Below are positions 5,377 to 12,417 of a stretch of 12,417 bases of DNA, in pieces. The notes beneath the pieces were generated by a model. The model ran no database searches. It was not told where the DNA came from and saw only the letters and a list, made by a program, of their open reading frames with translations. Origin of the DNA: UBA6183 sp046314755 (GTDB lineage: Bacteria > Bacteroidota > Bacteroidia > UKL13-3); NCBI GenBank assembly GCA_046314755.1, contig JBKDBG010000073.1:1-12417 (forward strand). Reading direction: 5' to 3'. How positions within the stretch are numbered: position 1 is the first letter of the stretch; each line of letters opens with the position of its first letter. The translations under genes and the position numbers were made by a program.

Positions 5377-7454
5377 TGCTGTACGATAATTTTTTTAGAT
5401 ATCATTAATCCATCGTTTTCTAACACCAATACATAAACGCCATTATAGAGCATGGATACATCCATTTGTCCATTGGTGATTCCGCTTTGTTGCAATCTGC
5501 CCATCATATCAAATAATTTAAATTGGATGGAGTGTTTAGGCAAGCCCTCTAATTGAAGGAGCTGATTTGCAGGCACAGGAAATACCTTAATATTTTTCAA
5601 ACTCAACAATTGTTCTTGCAAACCGGTTTGAGGAGAAGCCTTTCTGATACAAGCTTTCCATTGTTGCGTTTTAGCGCCATCTTCGGAAGTAATATTCCAT
5701 GTGTAGGTTCCATTTTTTATCGGAATATATTTTTGTTCTTCAATATTGGATGATGATGCGTCAAATAATTTAAACTTCAGCCAAGCACTATCGGCATCCA
5801 TATCATGCGGAATTAAAAAATAATATGTTTTGTGTTCATAATCCAAAATGGTGCTATCCTTGATGGAACCGGCCAATTCAGCCTGCCAGCAATCGGTATT
5901 ACCCATGGCTATACCATTTGATTTAGGTGCACCTAACATACGAACAACACTGCTATCAACCACATAATTTCTAACTTGCAATGCACTCACGTAGAGTTCT
6001 GAAGTTTCATTATCATCATCGGCAAACATTAAAAAACCTTGATCATCACCGGAACGCGAACTGTTCCATACGGCCCATCTTCCTGCATCACTAATGGGTG
6101 TTGCACCAATAAATTGTCCGTTTAGGTATTTGTTGATTTTTAAATTTAAACCATCCACCGAAAATGTAATTCGATGCCAAACATTGGGTGTAACCAATCC
6201 ATGATACGATTCGCTAATTCCAATTTTTCCTGACGGATTAATAAATAAATCTGCATCATTCCAATTACGTGTACTGCTTTGAAACAAGGAAACCCATTTA
6301 CCCGTTGAAGAAGCAGGCAGCAGCAAATCCATAATCACCGTAAAGCTTTGATCAAGCACACCAAATTCTTCCACCCTAAAGTTATTGAATACCATTAATC
6401 CATTGGCAGGATCAAATGCCGGAACCTTCATCACCACTTTGTTTTCACCTTCAATCATGGGAACGCCAAACACACTGCAGGAAGCAAATGATGGTTGCTG
6501 TGACAAAGGAGGGTCAATGTAATTATATGAACGAATTTGAGAACCAACATGCGTTGAAAATAAATTTCCGTTAAACAAATAGTTAGCAGTGGTTAAGGAA
6601 TCATAACTTACACCTTGTTCATTGTAACAAATAAATCTTCCACTCTCCCATGGCCTATCGCTTTCTATGGCATCTACTCCGGCATCTACCAATGCTCGCA
6701 TTCTGTTTTCATTGTTTACGGTAAACACTAAAACTTTTCCGCCTGCGGCATGCACATTATCTCTAAATGATAACCATGATGTATCACCAACCCAATACTC
6801 TCCAATTTCAAAAGCATAACATCCCAATTGCATGCATTGCGCATAAAAACTCACATCTTTAACATCCGTTGGATAATTTCCAGCGCTGTACCAAATCCAA
6901 GGTGTGTTCGGCAATACTGCTCTAAAATCAGCAGCATCAGCTAATGTGGCAATAGAAGGCAAAATACGATGTGGTGAAGCTCCGGCCTCTTCTATGGCTA
7001 CTTTCATCGCATCCGGATCATAACTTTTACAATCCAAATACAATTGCGCATCATATTTTTCAGCCAAACGAATTGCATCAGCCAACTTTGGAATACGTAA
7101 TCCTTTAAATGCATCGCCTCGCCAACCTCCGGCATCCAAAAGTTGCAGCTCGGCATAAGTATAACTGTCTAAATCACCTTTACCATTGGTTGTGCGATAA
7201 ACGGTACTCTCATCATGAAAAAGAACATACACATCATCTTTGGTTAATGAAACATCTACTTCGGTAAATTTAACACCACATTTGAATAACTCTTCAATAG
7301 CCATTAGGGTGTTTTCAGGATATACTGCAGAATATGCCCTATGACCGAAGGGAATATAATTGCATTGGCTAAAATCCATTTGTGGCAGCGTACACTGAGC
7401 TTCAACCTGAATATAGGCAAAAAGCATTAGGAAGTAAAAAACAAATCTTCTCAT
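5373..7454 (-). CDS. Secreted glycerophosphodiester phosphodiesterase-like protein with LamG-like and T9SS sorting domains
   Basis: This 693-aa protein starts with a signal peptide (residues 1-19, ending V-E-A before Q20). Residues about 33-273 form a GDPD TIM barrel: H38-R, P46-E-N-T, E65-V-D67, H80-D with R-T-T-N-G-K-G following, a K143 strand (Y-L-D-C-K), F-T-V-N-N and D-A-I-E-S-D-R-P. These are the two catalytic His and the metal ligands, so activity on glycerophosphodiesters is plausible. The usual H-R-G is H-R-A here. Residues about 345-500 look like a LamG/concanavalin-type beta-sandwich, probably for binding. Residues about 618-693 form a type A T9SS sorting domain (F-P-V-P-A-N ... 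L-Y-N-G-V-Y-V-L ... K-K-I-I-V), so the protein should cross the outer membrane and be held on the surface or released. Its stop overlaps that of the convergent gene. It lies 103 nt downstream of the porin gene and may have its own promoter. Confidence 0.9.
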   Translation of the reverse strand: MRRFVFYFLMLFAYIQVEAQCTLPQMDFSQCNYIPFGHRAYSAVYPENTLMAIEELFKCGVKFTEVDVSLTKDDVYVLFHDESTVYRTTNGKGDLDSYTYAELQLLDAGGWRGDAFKGLRIPKLADAIRLAEKYDAQLYLDCKSYDPDAMKVAIEEAGASPHRILPSIATLADAADFRAVLPNTPWIWYSAGNYPTDVKDVSFYAQCMQLGCYAFEIGEYWVGDTSWLSFRDNVHAAGGKVLVFTVNNENRMRALVDAGVDAIESDRPWESGRFICYNEQGVSYDSLTTANYLFNGNLFSTHVGSQIRSYNYIDPPLSQQPSFASCSVFGVPMIEGENKVVMKVPAFDPANGLMVFNNFRVEEFGVLDQSFTVIMDLLLPASSTGKWVSLFQSSTRNWNDADLFINPSGKIGISESYHGLVTPNVWHRITFSVDGLNLKINKYLNGQFIGATPISDAGRWAVWNSSRSGDDQGFLMFADDDNETSELYVSALQVRNYVVDSSVVRMLGAPKSNGIAMGNTDCWQAELAGSIKDSTILDYEHKTYYFLIPHDMDADSAWLKFKLFDASSSNIEEQKYIPIKNGTYTWNITSEDGAKTQQWKACIRKASPQTGLQEQLLSLKNIKVFPVPANQLLQLEGLPKHSIQFKLFDMMGRLQQSGITNGQMDVSMLYNGVYVLVLENDGLMISKKIIVQH

Positions 7455-7473
7455 AATAATAGGTAGGGTAATT

Positions 7474-7481
7474 CAAGTATA
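7474..7481 (-). promoter_or_regulatory. Weak candidate -7 box for the GDPD gene
   Basis: On the minus strand, TATACTTG differs from TAnnTTTG at one position and ends 19 bases before the GDPD ATG at 7454. No good -33 element is seen. The 103-base gap (7455-7557) holding it also contains a T7 run and a 7-bp inverted repeat (7490-7496 with 7510-7516) but no convincing terminator. Read-through from the porin gene remains possible. Confidence 0.22.
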
Positions 7482-7557
7482 GCAGGAATAAGCAACTAAA
7501 AAAATGATTGTTGCTTGGCAGATGAAGTTTTAATCTAGAACAGTGAGGAATTTGCCA

Positions 7558-9417
7558 TCAATCAAACATGCGCCACTTCACTCCCATTCTAAAACTTTGG
7601 AGTGACACCGGATAATGTGGTGTGTAATAAAAGCCTTCATTTACGATATTCATGTTGGCATGTTCTAATTTAAAAAATACCACCGCGCGTTTTATCATCA
7701 TACATAAAAACGGATCGATGATGGGATAGTTACCAACACGAATGTGTTCTTGTGCGTAAAACATACGTGATGCCGGACTCCATCCCATGGCATAGAAAGA
7801 AGAATTATAAAAGGCATCAAAACCTAACTGAAGGGTGCTGTTATAAAACTTGGTTTGAAAGTAATACCGCACCATTCCACTAAACTCAGGAAGAGGTAAA
7901 CTGTAATGATTACTTTTTTGCCAATACAATTTGTGGTGAAAATAAAACTTACCCAATTGAAATGTTTTTTCAATTCGGGCTTGCAATATTTGAATGTTTC
8001 CGGTGAATTGTGCAGGCAACAAGTTAGAATCAAGGTAAGCCCAATTATTTAATTGAAACAGATGTAAACTGAACACTGCATTATGTTTGAGCGTACGGGT
8101 TTGAATGAGTAAATATGGGTGTAAGTTTTGAACTGCTTTAAAATTATTTTCCCAAATAAATTGGTTGCTGTTGAATCGGAAAAAAGTATAATCAGGTTTG
8201 TATTGCTGTGCAACTAATCCTAGGTGTACATCCCACTTTGGTGCACGATAACGTATGGCTCCATACAATCTAAAATCGCCTTGGTTAAACCCGCTTAAGG
8301 TGTAATTGGCACTTGATTTATAACTTAAAGTGTAGTTGGCATTTTTTTCATGCTCATACTTTAGCGATAAAATGCTGTTTTGAAAATTGCGCACATAGCC
8401 GGGCTGGGATATTACTAATGCCTGATGTTGCAACATAAACTCCGCAAACCGGTAACCTTTTTTACCTTCTTGATTTACATATTGAAAAGCAAAATCATTG
8501 GTTAGTTTACCAAAATACAGAGAGTCGTAGGTATTGTTTTCTGTTGATGTAAAATATTGATTCGGCAATAAAAAATTCAGCGTATCACCGGCATTGATAA
8601 AAATATGACGTTCGTCTTCCACCTTGATTTGATGCATCAATTGCCAGCGTGATTTAAACGCATACAAGGTATCTTCATCGTTTATTACAGTGCTTGCTTC
8701 CCCAAACTTATAATATTGTCTAACTGTTGCAAATCGATTGAGGTATTTGTTATTTGATGCATTTAAATTAACCCGTACACTTTTGTTGGCGCCTGTTAGC
8801 GCCTCGTAGGTGGAGTCATTTCCAATGCCACCATTTTCATCTACCAACGCTTTGTTATAACCAACCACACCAAGTAATTCGTAGCGCTTGTTTTTGGAGT
8901 AATAACGGGTATTAAATAATAAGTTATAGTGACTGGTATTTTGCCTCAACAAAAAACCTTGAGATGTGATGCGTTGATAATCTACTCCAAAACTCCAACG
9001 CGGTAAAATATTTTGTGCATGCTTTACTTTTAGGAACATCATTTCCTGTGACCCCTGCGTATAAAATAACTCAGTAAAAGGCTTGGTGGTATTGTAAAAT
9101 TTAGCATCGGTTGATTTAAACACATAAGCTTCATAAGGATCAAATGAGGCAGAAAAACCGGTTTCTCTATTTACATCAAACAGCAAATTGCGTGAAGCTG
9201 TACCAATATTTCCCAAATCTTGAAATACACCCGGGTTGCGGTACAAAGGATGAAATATTTCTGTTTGATCAATGGTACTGTCTAAAAAACGATAAGACAA
9301 TTCACGATCAACGTCTGATTGTAAAACGTAACGTGTGGTGTATAAACGTGTGGTATCTTGGGCTAATCCAACTTGGAAGTTTCCAATCAAAGCCAACAAA
9401 ACAACAACAAACCTCAT
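7558..9417 (-). CDS. Putative outer-membrane porin (Porin_10/PF14121-like beta barrel)
   Basis: This 619-aa protein starts at the ATG at 9417, one base after the stop of the upstream gene. A longer in-frame start at 9510 would place 31 extra residues before an obvious signal peptide (MRFVVVLLALIGNFQVGLA, then Q20) and overlap the upstream gene by 92 bases, so it is rejected. After the signal come F-H-P-L-Y ... F-Q-D-L-G-N-I-G-T-A-S-R-N-L-L-F-D and G-F-S-A-S-F-D-P-Y, the N-terminal signature of the Bacteroidota putative porin family. The rest is rich in alternating aromatic and polar residues (Y-Y-F-Q-T-K-F-Y, F-Y-F-H-H-K-L-Y-W), as in transmembrane beta strands. The last strand is R-M-G-V-K-W-R-M-F-D, with Phe next to last. 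The transported solute cannot be told from sequence. It is very likely co-transcribed with the T9SS cargo gene and lpxK. Confidence 0.85.
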   Translation of the reverse strand: MRFVVVLLALIGNFQVGLAQDTTRLYTTRYVLQSDVDRELSYRFLDSTIDQTEIFHPLYRNPGVFQDLGNIGTASRNLLFDVNRETGFSASFDPYEAYVFKSTDAKFYNTTKPFTELFYTQGSQEMMFLKVKHAQNILPRWSFGVDYQRITSQGFLLRQNTSHYNLLFNTRYYSKNKRYELLGVVGYNKALVDENGGIGNDSTYEALTGANKSVRVNLNASNNKYLNRFATVRQYYKFGEASTVINDEDTLYAFKSRWQLMHQIKVEDERHIFINAGDTLNFLLPNQYFTSTENNTYDSLYFGKLTNDFAFQYVNQEGKKGYRFAEFMLQHQALVISQPGYVRNFQNSILSLKYEHEKNANYTLSYKSSANYTLSGFNQGDFRLYGAIRYRAPKWDVHLGLVAQQYKPDYTFFRFNSNQFIWENNFKAVQNLHPYLLIQTRTLKHNAVFSLHLFQLNNWAYLDSNLLPAQFTGNIQILQARIEKTFQLGKFYFHHKLYWQKSNHYSLPLPEFSGMVRYYFQTKFYNSTLQLGFDAFYNSSFYAMGWSPASRMFYAQEHIRVGNYPIIDPFLCMMIKRAVVFFKLEHANMNIVNEGFYYTPHYPVSLQSFRMGVKWRMFD

Positions 9418-9418
9418 C

Positions 9419-10825
9419 TTAATTGGACTCCAATCGAACCACACGTGCGGTATAAATTTTATCTTTTGTAACAACTTTAAAAACATATAATCCCGGAGAT
9501 AAATCGGCATTTTCTTCTATCTGATTTACTCCTTGAGCGAGCGAAATTAATCTTTTTGCAACAAGTTTCCCTGATATGCTCCATACTTCTAATTGAGCTT
9601 CTTCAGGCACTAATGTTGGTATACGCAATATTACTTTACCCATGGTAGGATTTGGGAATACCAATAGTTGCTCATTTACCCGATTCGACTCTTGAAGGCC
9701 AACATTAAAAGTTGGTTCGAGCACAAACAAACCGTAAGTCATATCGCTGGCCAATATTTTCCCTGAAGGTAAAAAAGGCCAAACACCCCAACATCCTTTA
9801 TAACCGCCATCATATGGTTTGGGGTAAGTATCGTAATAGGCCACAATAAAAGGATGAGCAGGATCTTGTAAGTTATAAATTTGTACACCACCGTAATACA
9901 TACTGGCATAAACATAATCACCCATCCAATAAGCATTGTGAGGTGAACCTTCTTCTTTAAACGGTTGATTCACTATTCGAGGCTCACGGATATCTTTTAA
10001 ATCATATACTTTCATCCCCACACCTTCCGGTGTTTCATCACAAAATAACAAATACCTTCCGCTACTATCTAGCCAACTACTGTGGTTGTATGCATTTTGA
10101 GGATAAGGAGGAACAATGGCACTGATTAAAACCGGTGAATCTGCTCGGGTTACATCAACAATAAACAATCCTGCATTTTCACTGCTGCAATAAGCCGTAT
10201 CGTTTCGCACATAAGCCTCATGAACACGAGCGGCATTGTAGGGCGCGGGAAATAATATCCTACCAATTCGGGTTGGGGCTGTTGGATTTTCTAAACTAAT
10301 AATATCAAGCGGCCATGCACGTGTGGTTCCTAATGTTGAATCATAAACTTTATTAATGGCCATGTACAAACGTTTACTTTTGGCCTCAATAAAAATGCTA
10401 TGTGTTAATGCACCCAACGTATCGCTTTCATAAACTTTCACTACCGAATCCGGCAGGTATTGCATATCAAAAATTTGCAGGTTACCTGAATTTAAACATT
10501 GATCGCTAACAGCATACAAATAGTGGTGATAAGGATAATAATCACGATTCACACAACGTGTATTGGTGCCGGAAAATCGAGCGCATAAAATAATGGTATC
10601 GGGTTGGGTTACATCAAAAAAATAAATGCTATCGGTTGTTCCCGAAATCATGTACTCTTTATTCTTCACGGTATCTTTCCAACCCATTACATCATTCCAA
10701 ATTTGATCGCCTAATTTGGGTAAAGTGGTATCGTTATAATGTGCTCGCAGTTTGAGATTAAACGAAGCTTGTGCATGTACAAACACACCCCAAAACAGCA
10801 GTATAATCAAAACATTAAGCCTCAT
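9419..10825 (-). CDS. Choice-of-anchor-B-like LVIVD-repeat protein with T9SS sorting domain
   Basis: This 468-aa secreted protein starts at the ATG at 10825, directly before a signal peptide (MRLNVLIILLFWGVFVHA, then Q19). The in-frame ATGs at 10849 and 10846 would add eight or seven residues and are less likely. The body begins I-W-N-D-V-M-G-W-K-D-T-V-K-N-K-E-Y-M-I-S-G-T-T-D-S-I-Y-F-F-D-V-T-Q-P. This is the typical opening of choice-of-anchor-B proteins, followed by repeated blade-like units (L-Q-I-F-D-M, L-F-I-V-D-V-T-R-A-D-S-P, M-K-V-Y-D-L-K-D-I-R-E-P, V-Q-I-Y-N-L-Q-D-P-A-H-P-F) that suggest a beta-propeller. Residues about 387-468 are a type A T9SS domain (L-L-V-F-P-N-P-T-M-G-K-V ... L-S-P-G-L-Y-V-F-K-V). 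No catalytic motif is seen, so a binding or adhesive surface role is likely. Its first 11 bases overlap the end of lpxK and its stop lies one base before the porin start, which points to translational coupling. Confidence 0.85.
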   Translation of the reverse strand: MRLNVLIILLFWGVFVHAQASFNLKLRAHYNDTTLPKLGDQIWNDVMGWKDTVKNKEYMISGTTDSIYFFDVTQPDTIILCARFSGTNTRCVNRDYYPYHHYLYAVSDQCLNSGNLQIFDMQYLPDSVVKVYESDTLGALTHSIFIEAKSKRLYMAINKVYDSTLGTTRAWPLDIISLENPTAPTRIGRILFPAPYNAARVHEAYVRNDTAYCSSENAGLFIVDVTRADSPVLISAIVPPYPQNAYNHSSWLDSSGRYLLFCDETPEGVGMKVYDLKDIREPRIVNQPFKEEGSPHNAYWMGDYVYASMYYGGVQIYNLQDPAHPFIVAYYDTYPKPYDGGYKGCWGVWPFLPSGKILASDMTYGLFVLEPTFNVGLQESNRVNEQLLVFPNPTMGKVILRIPTLVPEEAQLEVWSISGKLVAKRLISLAQGVNQIEENADLSPGLYVFKVVTKDKIYTARVVRLESN

Positions 10826-11888
10826 GTTGCGCAACCTCCAATTCATCATGAATGTAATTCAACACCACATTTTTAAATTGTTCTTCCTCATTAAAAAGCA
10901 CTTTCACTTCAATGGGTAAATACCATATTGGCAAATCATTTACATGAGGTAATACTTCATTCGACATTAATTTAACCGCATCTTTCTCCGTTGTGATGAT
11001 GGCTTTTGCATTCGTATTACGGTAAGTTGTTACCAATGTTTGTAAAGTATTGGTATCGTATGGTTGATGATCAGAAAAAGTTAAGGCCACACATTTGGGA
11101 AAATGCTGCTTTACCTCATCCAAAAACAAATCGGCTTTGGCTATACCCGCCATTCCTATAACAGTTTCGTGATGAGGCAATGCCAACTGCGAAGCAGCCT
11201 GCGTTATCGGCACGAAGTTGCCATACTCAAAGCAAGTAAAAAACACCTGTTGAAATGGTATTGGGTTGAGCTGTTGTATGATGTTTTGTTTTTGTAGTTC
11301 GGTTAAATTTGGCGGACATTTTGTAACCACAATTACATGCGCTCTGGCTGCTGCTTTCGATGATTCACGCAACAAGCCTGATGGAAACATAAAGTCGTTA
11401 TAATATGGCCTAGTGTAGTTGCACAGTAAAATATAAAGTCCTGCCTCAACCGCTAAATGTTGGAAACCATCATCCATTAACACCACTTGCGTGTTCGGGC
11501 TGTCACCTAACAAGGCAGGAATTCCAAGCACCCTGCTTTCGCATACGGCAACCGAAATTTGCGGAAACTTTTGATGTATTTGAAAAGGTTCATCACCCAA
11601 TGATTCGGGTGTACTATCAACACCGGCCAAACGATAGCCTATGGTTTTACGTTTGTAGCCACGGCTTAAAACAGCCGGTTCGTAAGTGGGATAAATTTGT
11701 TGAATAAGCCACTCGATGTGAGGCGTTTTTCCGGTTCCGCCTGCTGTTAAATTACCCACGCATATTACAGGGAAATCGAACTTAGCACGGGTATATATGC
11801 CTTTTTTATACAACCAATTACGCATGGCTATTGCTGCTGCATAGAGCCAAGTAAAGGGCATCAATAAAAAAACAATTAGTTTAGGCAT
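10815..11888 (-). CDS. lpxK: Tetraacyldisaccharide 4'-kinase LpxK
   Basis: This 357-aa inner-membrane-associated kinase transfers phosphate from ATP to the 4' position of the tetraacyl disaccharide 1-phosphate, making lipid IVA, the sixth step of the Raetz lipid A pathway. An N-terminal hydrophobic helix (residues about 3-22) is followed by V-R/M-R-N-W-L-Y-type basic residues and the P-loop G45-N-L-T-A-G-G-T-G-K54-T-P-H. Further marks are L-S-R-G-Y-K-R-K-T, G-D-E-P-F-Q-I, the family motif D139-D-G-F-Q-H144, and A-I-I-T-T-E-K-D-A-V-K-L near the end. The ATG at 11888 is chosen; an in-frame TTG at 11906 would add six residues and almost touch the upstream stop. It lies 20 bases after the cupin gene and overlaps the next gene by 11 bases. 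Length and motifs fit the family, and I see nothing missing. Confidence 0.95.
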   Translation of the reverse strand: MPKLIVFLLMPFTWLYAAAIAMRNWLYKKGIYTRAKFDFPVICVGNLTAGGTGKTPHIEWLIQQIYPTYEPAVLSRGYKRKTIGYRLAGVDSTPESLGDEPFQIHQKFPQISVAVCESRVLGIPALLGDSPNTQVVLMDDGFQHLAVEAGLYILLCNYTRPYYNDFMFPSGLLRESSKAAARAHVIVVTKCPPNLTELQKQNIIQQLNPIPFQQVFFTCFEYGNFVPITQAASQLALPHHETVIGMAGIAKADLFLDEVKQHFPKCVALTFSDHQPYDTNTLQTLVTTYRNTNAKAIITTEKDAVKLMSNEVLPHVNDLPIWYLPIEVKVLFNEEEQFKNVVLNYIHDELEVAQHEA

Positions 11889-11908
11889 GCTTTGCCAAAT
11901 ATACAATT

Positions 11909-12412
11909 TTAATTGGGGGTTAGTTCTTCAATGAGTTTTGCATGTTGCGGATACTGGCTGGTTAAATTTTGCCTACTTCCCAATTCAAAATCTTCAAAAT
12001 CGAAGCCCGGTGCAACAGTACAACCCACTAAACTGAAAGCGTTTTCAGTTTCGCATCTGGAGCCAAACCAACTGCCCGCTTTAATTACCGTATGAAAAGT
12101 TTCACCCTGAACAATATTTCGTCCTAATATATGGGTGATTAAGTTGCCCTCGGTAGTGATTTCATAAATATGTAAAGGGGCACCATCATAAAAATGCCAA
12201 CACTCATCAGAAGCGATACGATGAAAAGCACTGAATTGGCCATACTTCAATAAGAAATAGATGGATGTGGCTGCGTGACGTGAGCCCTTGAATGTTTCAG
12301 GTAAAATAATTTGAGGAAGAAGCAATTCAGCACGATAAATTTCTTTGAATGCTCCTCCCTCAACATGGCTGTTTAGGCCTAATATTTTAATGTAATCGTC
12401 AGCAGATAGCAT
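11909..12412 (-). CDS. Cupin_5 (DUF985) family protein
   Basis: This 167-aa cytoplasmic protein has no signal peptide. It shows the DUF985 signature in order: H16-V-E-G-G-A-F-K-E-I-Y-R, A-T-S-I-Y-F-L-L, F-S-A-F-H-R-I-A-S-D-E-C-W-H-F-Y-D-G-A-P-L, A-G-S-W-F-G-S and G-C-T-V-A-P-G-F-D-F-E-D-F-E-L. The fold is a single small beta-barrel (cupin), and the H-R ... D-E ... H residues could bind metal or a sugar-like ligand. Relatives have been linked to sugar epimerase-like folds, but I know of no firm reaction for the family. The start ATG at 12412 is only five bases from the window edge and matches the usual start of the family, so the gene seems complete. Any promoter for this gene and the lpxK operon lies outside the window. 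Its link to lpxK may be positional only. Confidence 0.88.
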   Translation of the reverse strand: MLSADDYIKILGLNSHVEGGAFKEIYRAELLLPQIILPETFKGSRHAATSIYFLLKYGQFSAFHRIASDECWHFYDGAPLHIYEITTEGNLITHILGRNIVQGETFHTVIKAGSWFGSRCETENAFSLVGCTVAPGFDFEDFELGSRQNLTSQYPQHAKLIEELTPN

Positions 12413-12417
12413 GAGAC

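Noticed and set aside
7490..7516. Inverted repeat AAGCAAC/GTTGCTT after the porin gene as a terminator
   Set aside because: The stem is only 7 bp, the loop is 13 bases, and the T run lies inside the loop instead of after the stem.
9144..9422. 92-codon plus-strand open frame inside the porin gene
   Set aside because: It lies opposite a gene with a clear signal peptide and family signature. The translated product has no recognisable features.
9418..9510. N-terminal extension of the porin from an ATG at 9510
   Set aside because: It would bury the signal peptide behind 31 residues and overlap the upstream cargo gene; the ATG at 9417 fits both the signal and a 1-base junction.
1..12417. CRISPR arrays, insertion sequences, tRNA or rRNA genes, toxin-antitoxin or phage-defence genes
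   Set aside because: I read through the window and saw no spaced repeats, transposase motifs, cloverleaf-like segments or defence-type domains. Nearly all the DNA is accounted for by ordinary envelope genes.

Overview
The window looks like chromosomal DNA from a member of the Bacteroidota. It is AT-rich, and three secreted proteins have signal peptides ending in Ala-Gln. Two proteins carry C-terminal type IX secretion (T9SS) sorting domains. There is a PF14121-type putative porin, the cytochrome c maturation genes are of the Bacteroidota kind, and -7 boxes of the form TAnnTTTG lie just upstream of genes that lack a clear Shine-Dalgarno sequence. I cannot name a genus. I see no mobile element, CRISPR array, tRNA or rRNA, and every gene can be placed at least at superfamily level.

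Plus-strand block (1-5376): the 3' end of ccmE, an intrinsic terminator, ccmF (heme-cytochrome c ligation), a Rossmann/DUF2520 protein started by GTG, kdsC (Kdo-8-phosphate phosphatase for LPS) and an exported protein with a class I glutamine-amidotransferase-like fold. A perfect palindrome lies between ccmF and the DUF2520 gene. Exact -7 boxes sit at the same distance from the ATG of ccmF and of kdsC.

Minus-strand block (12412 down to 5373): a DUF985 cupin, lpxK (lipid A 4'-kinase), a choice-of-anchor-B-like T9SS cargo and a putative outer-membrane porin. These four genes are nearly contiguous (20-nt gap, 11-nt overlap, 1-nt gap) and look like one operon. After a 103-nt gap comes a large secreted glycerophosphodiesterase-like protein with a LamG-like domain and a T9SS sorting domain. 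The two blocks converge with their stop codons physically overlapping at 5373-5376.

The common theme is the cell envelope: periplasmic cytochrome c assembly, LPS core and lipid A synthesis, an outer-membrane barrel, and surface proteins of a class that is anchored to LPS. The most notable points are the CxxxY (not HxxxY) heme-attachment motif in CcmE together with an enlarged C-terminal domain in CcmF, the exported amidotransferase-like protein whose motif can be mistaken for asparagine synthetase, and the palindrome over a candidate promoter. I did not find a clearly new multi-gene system.
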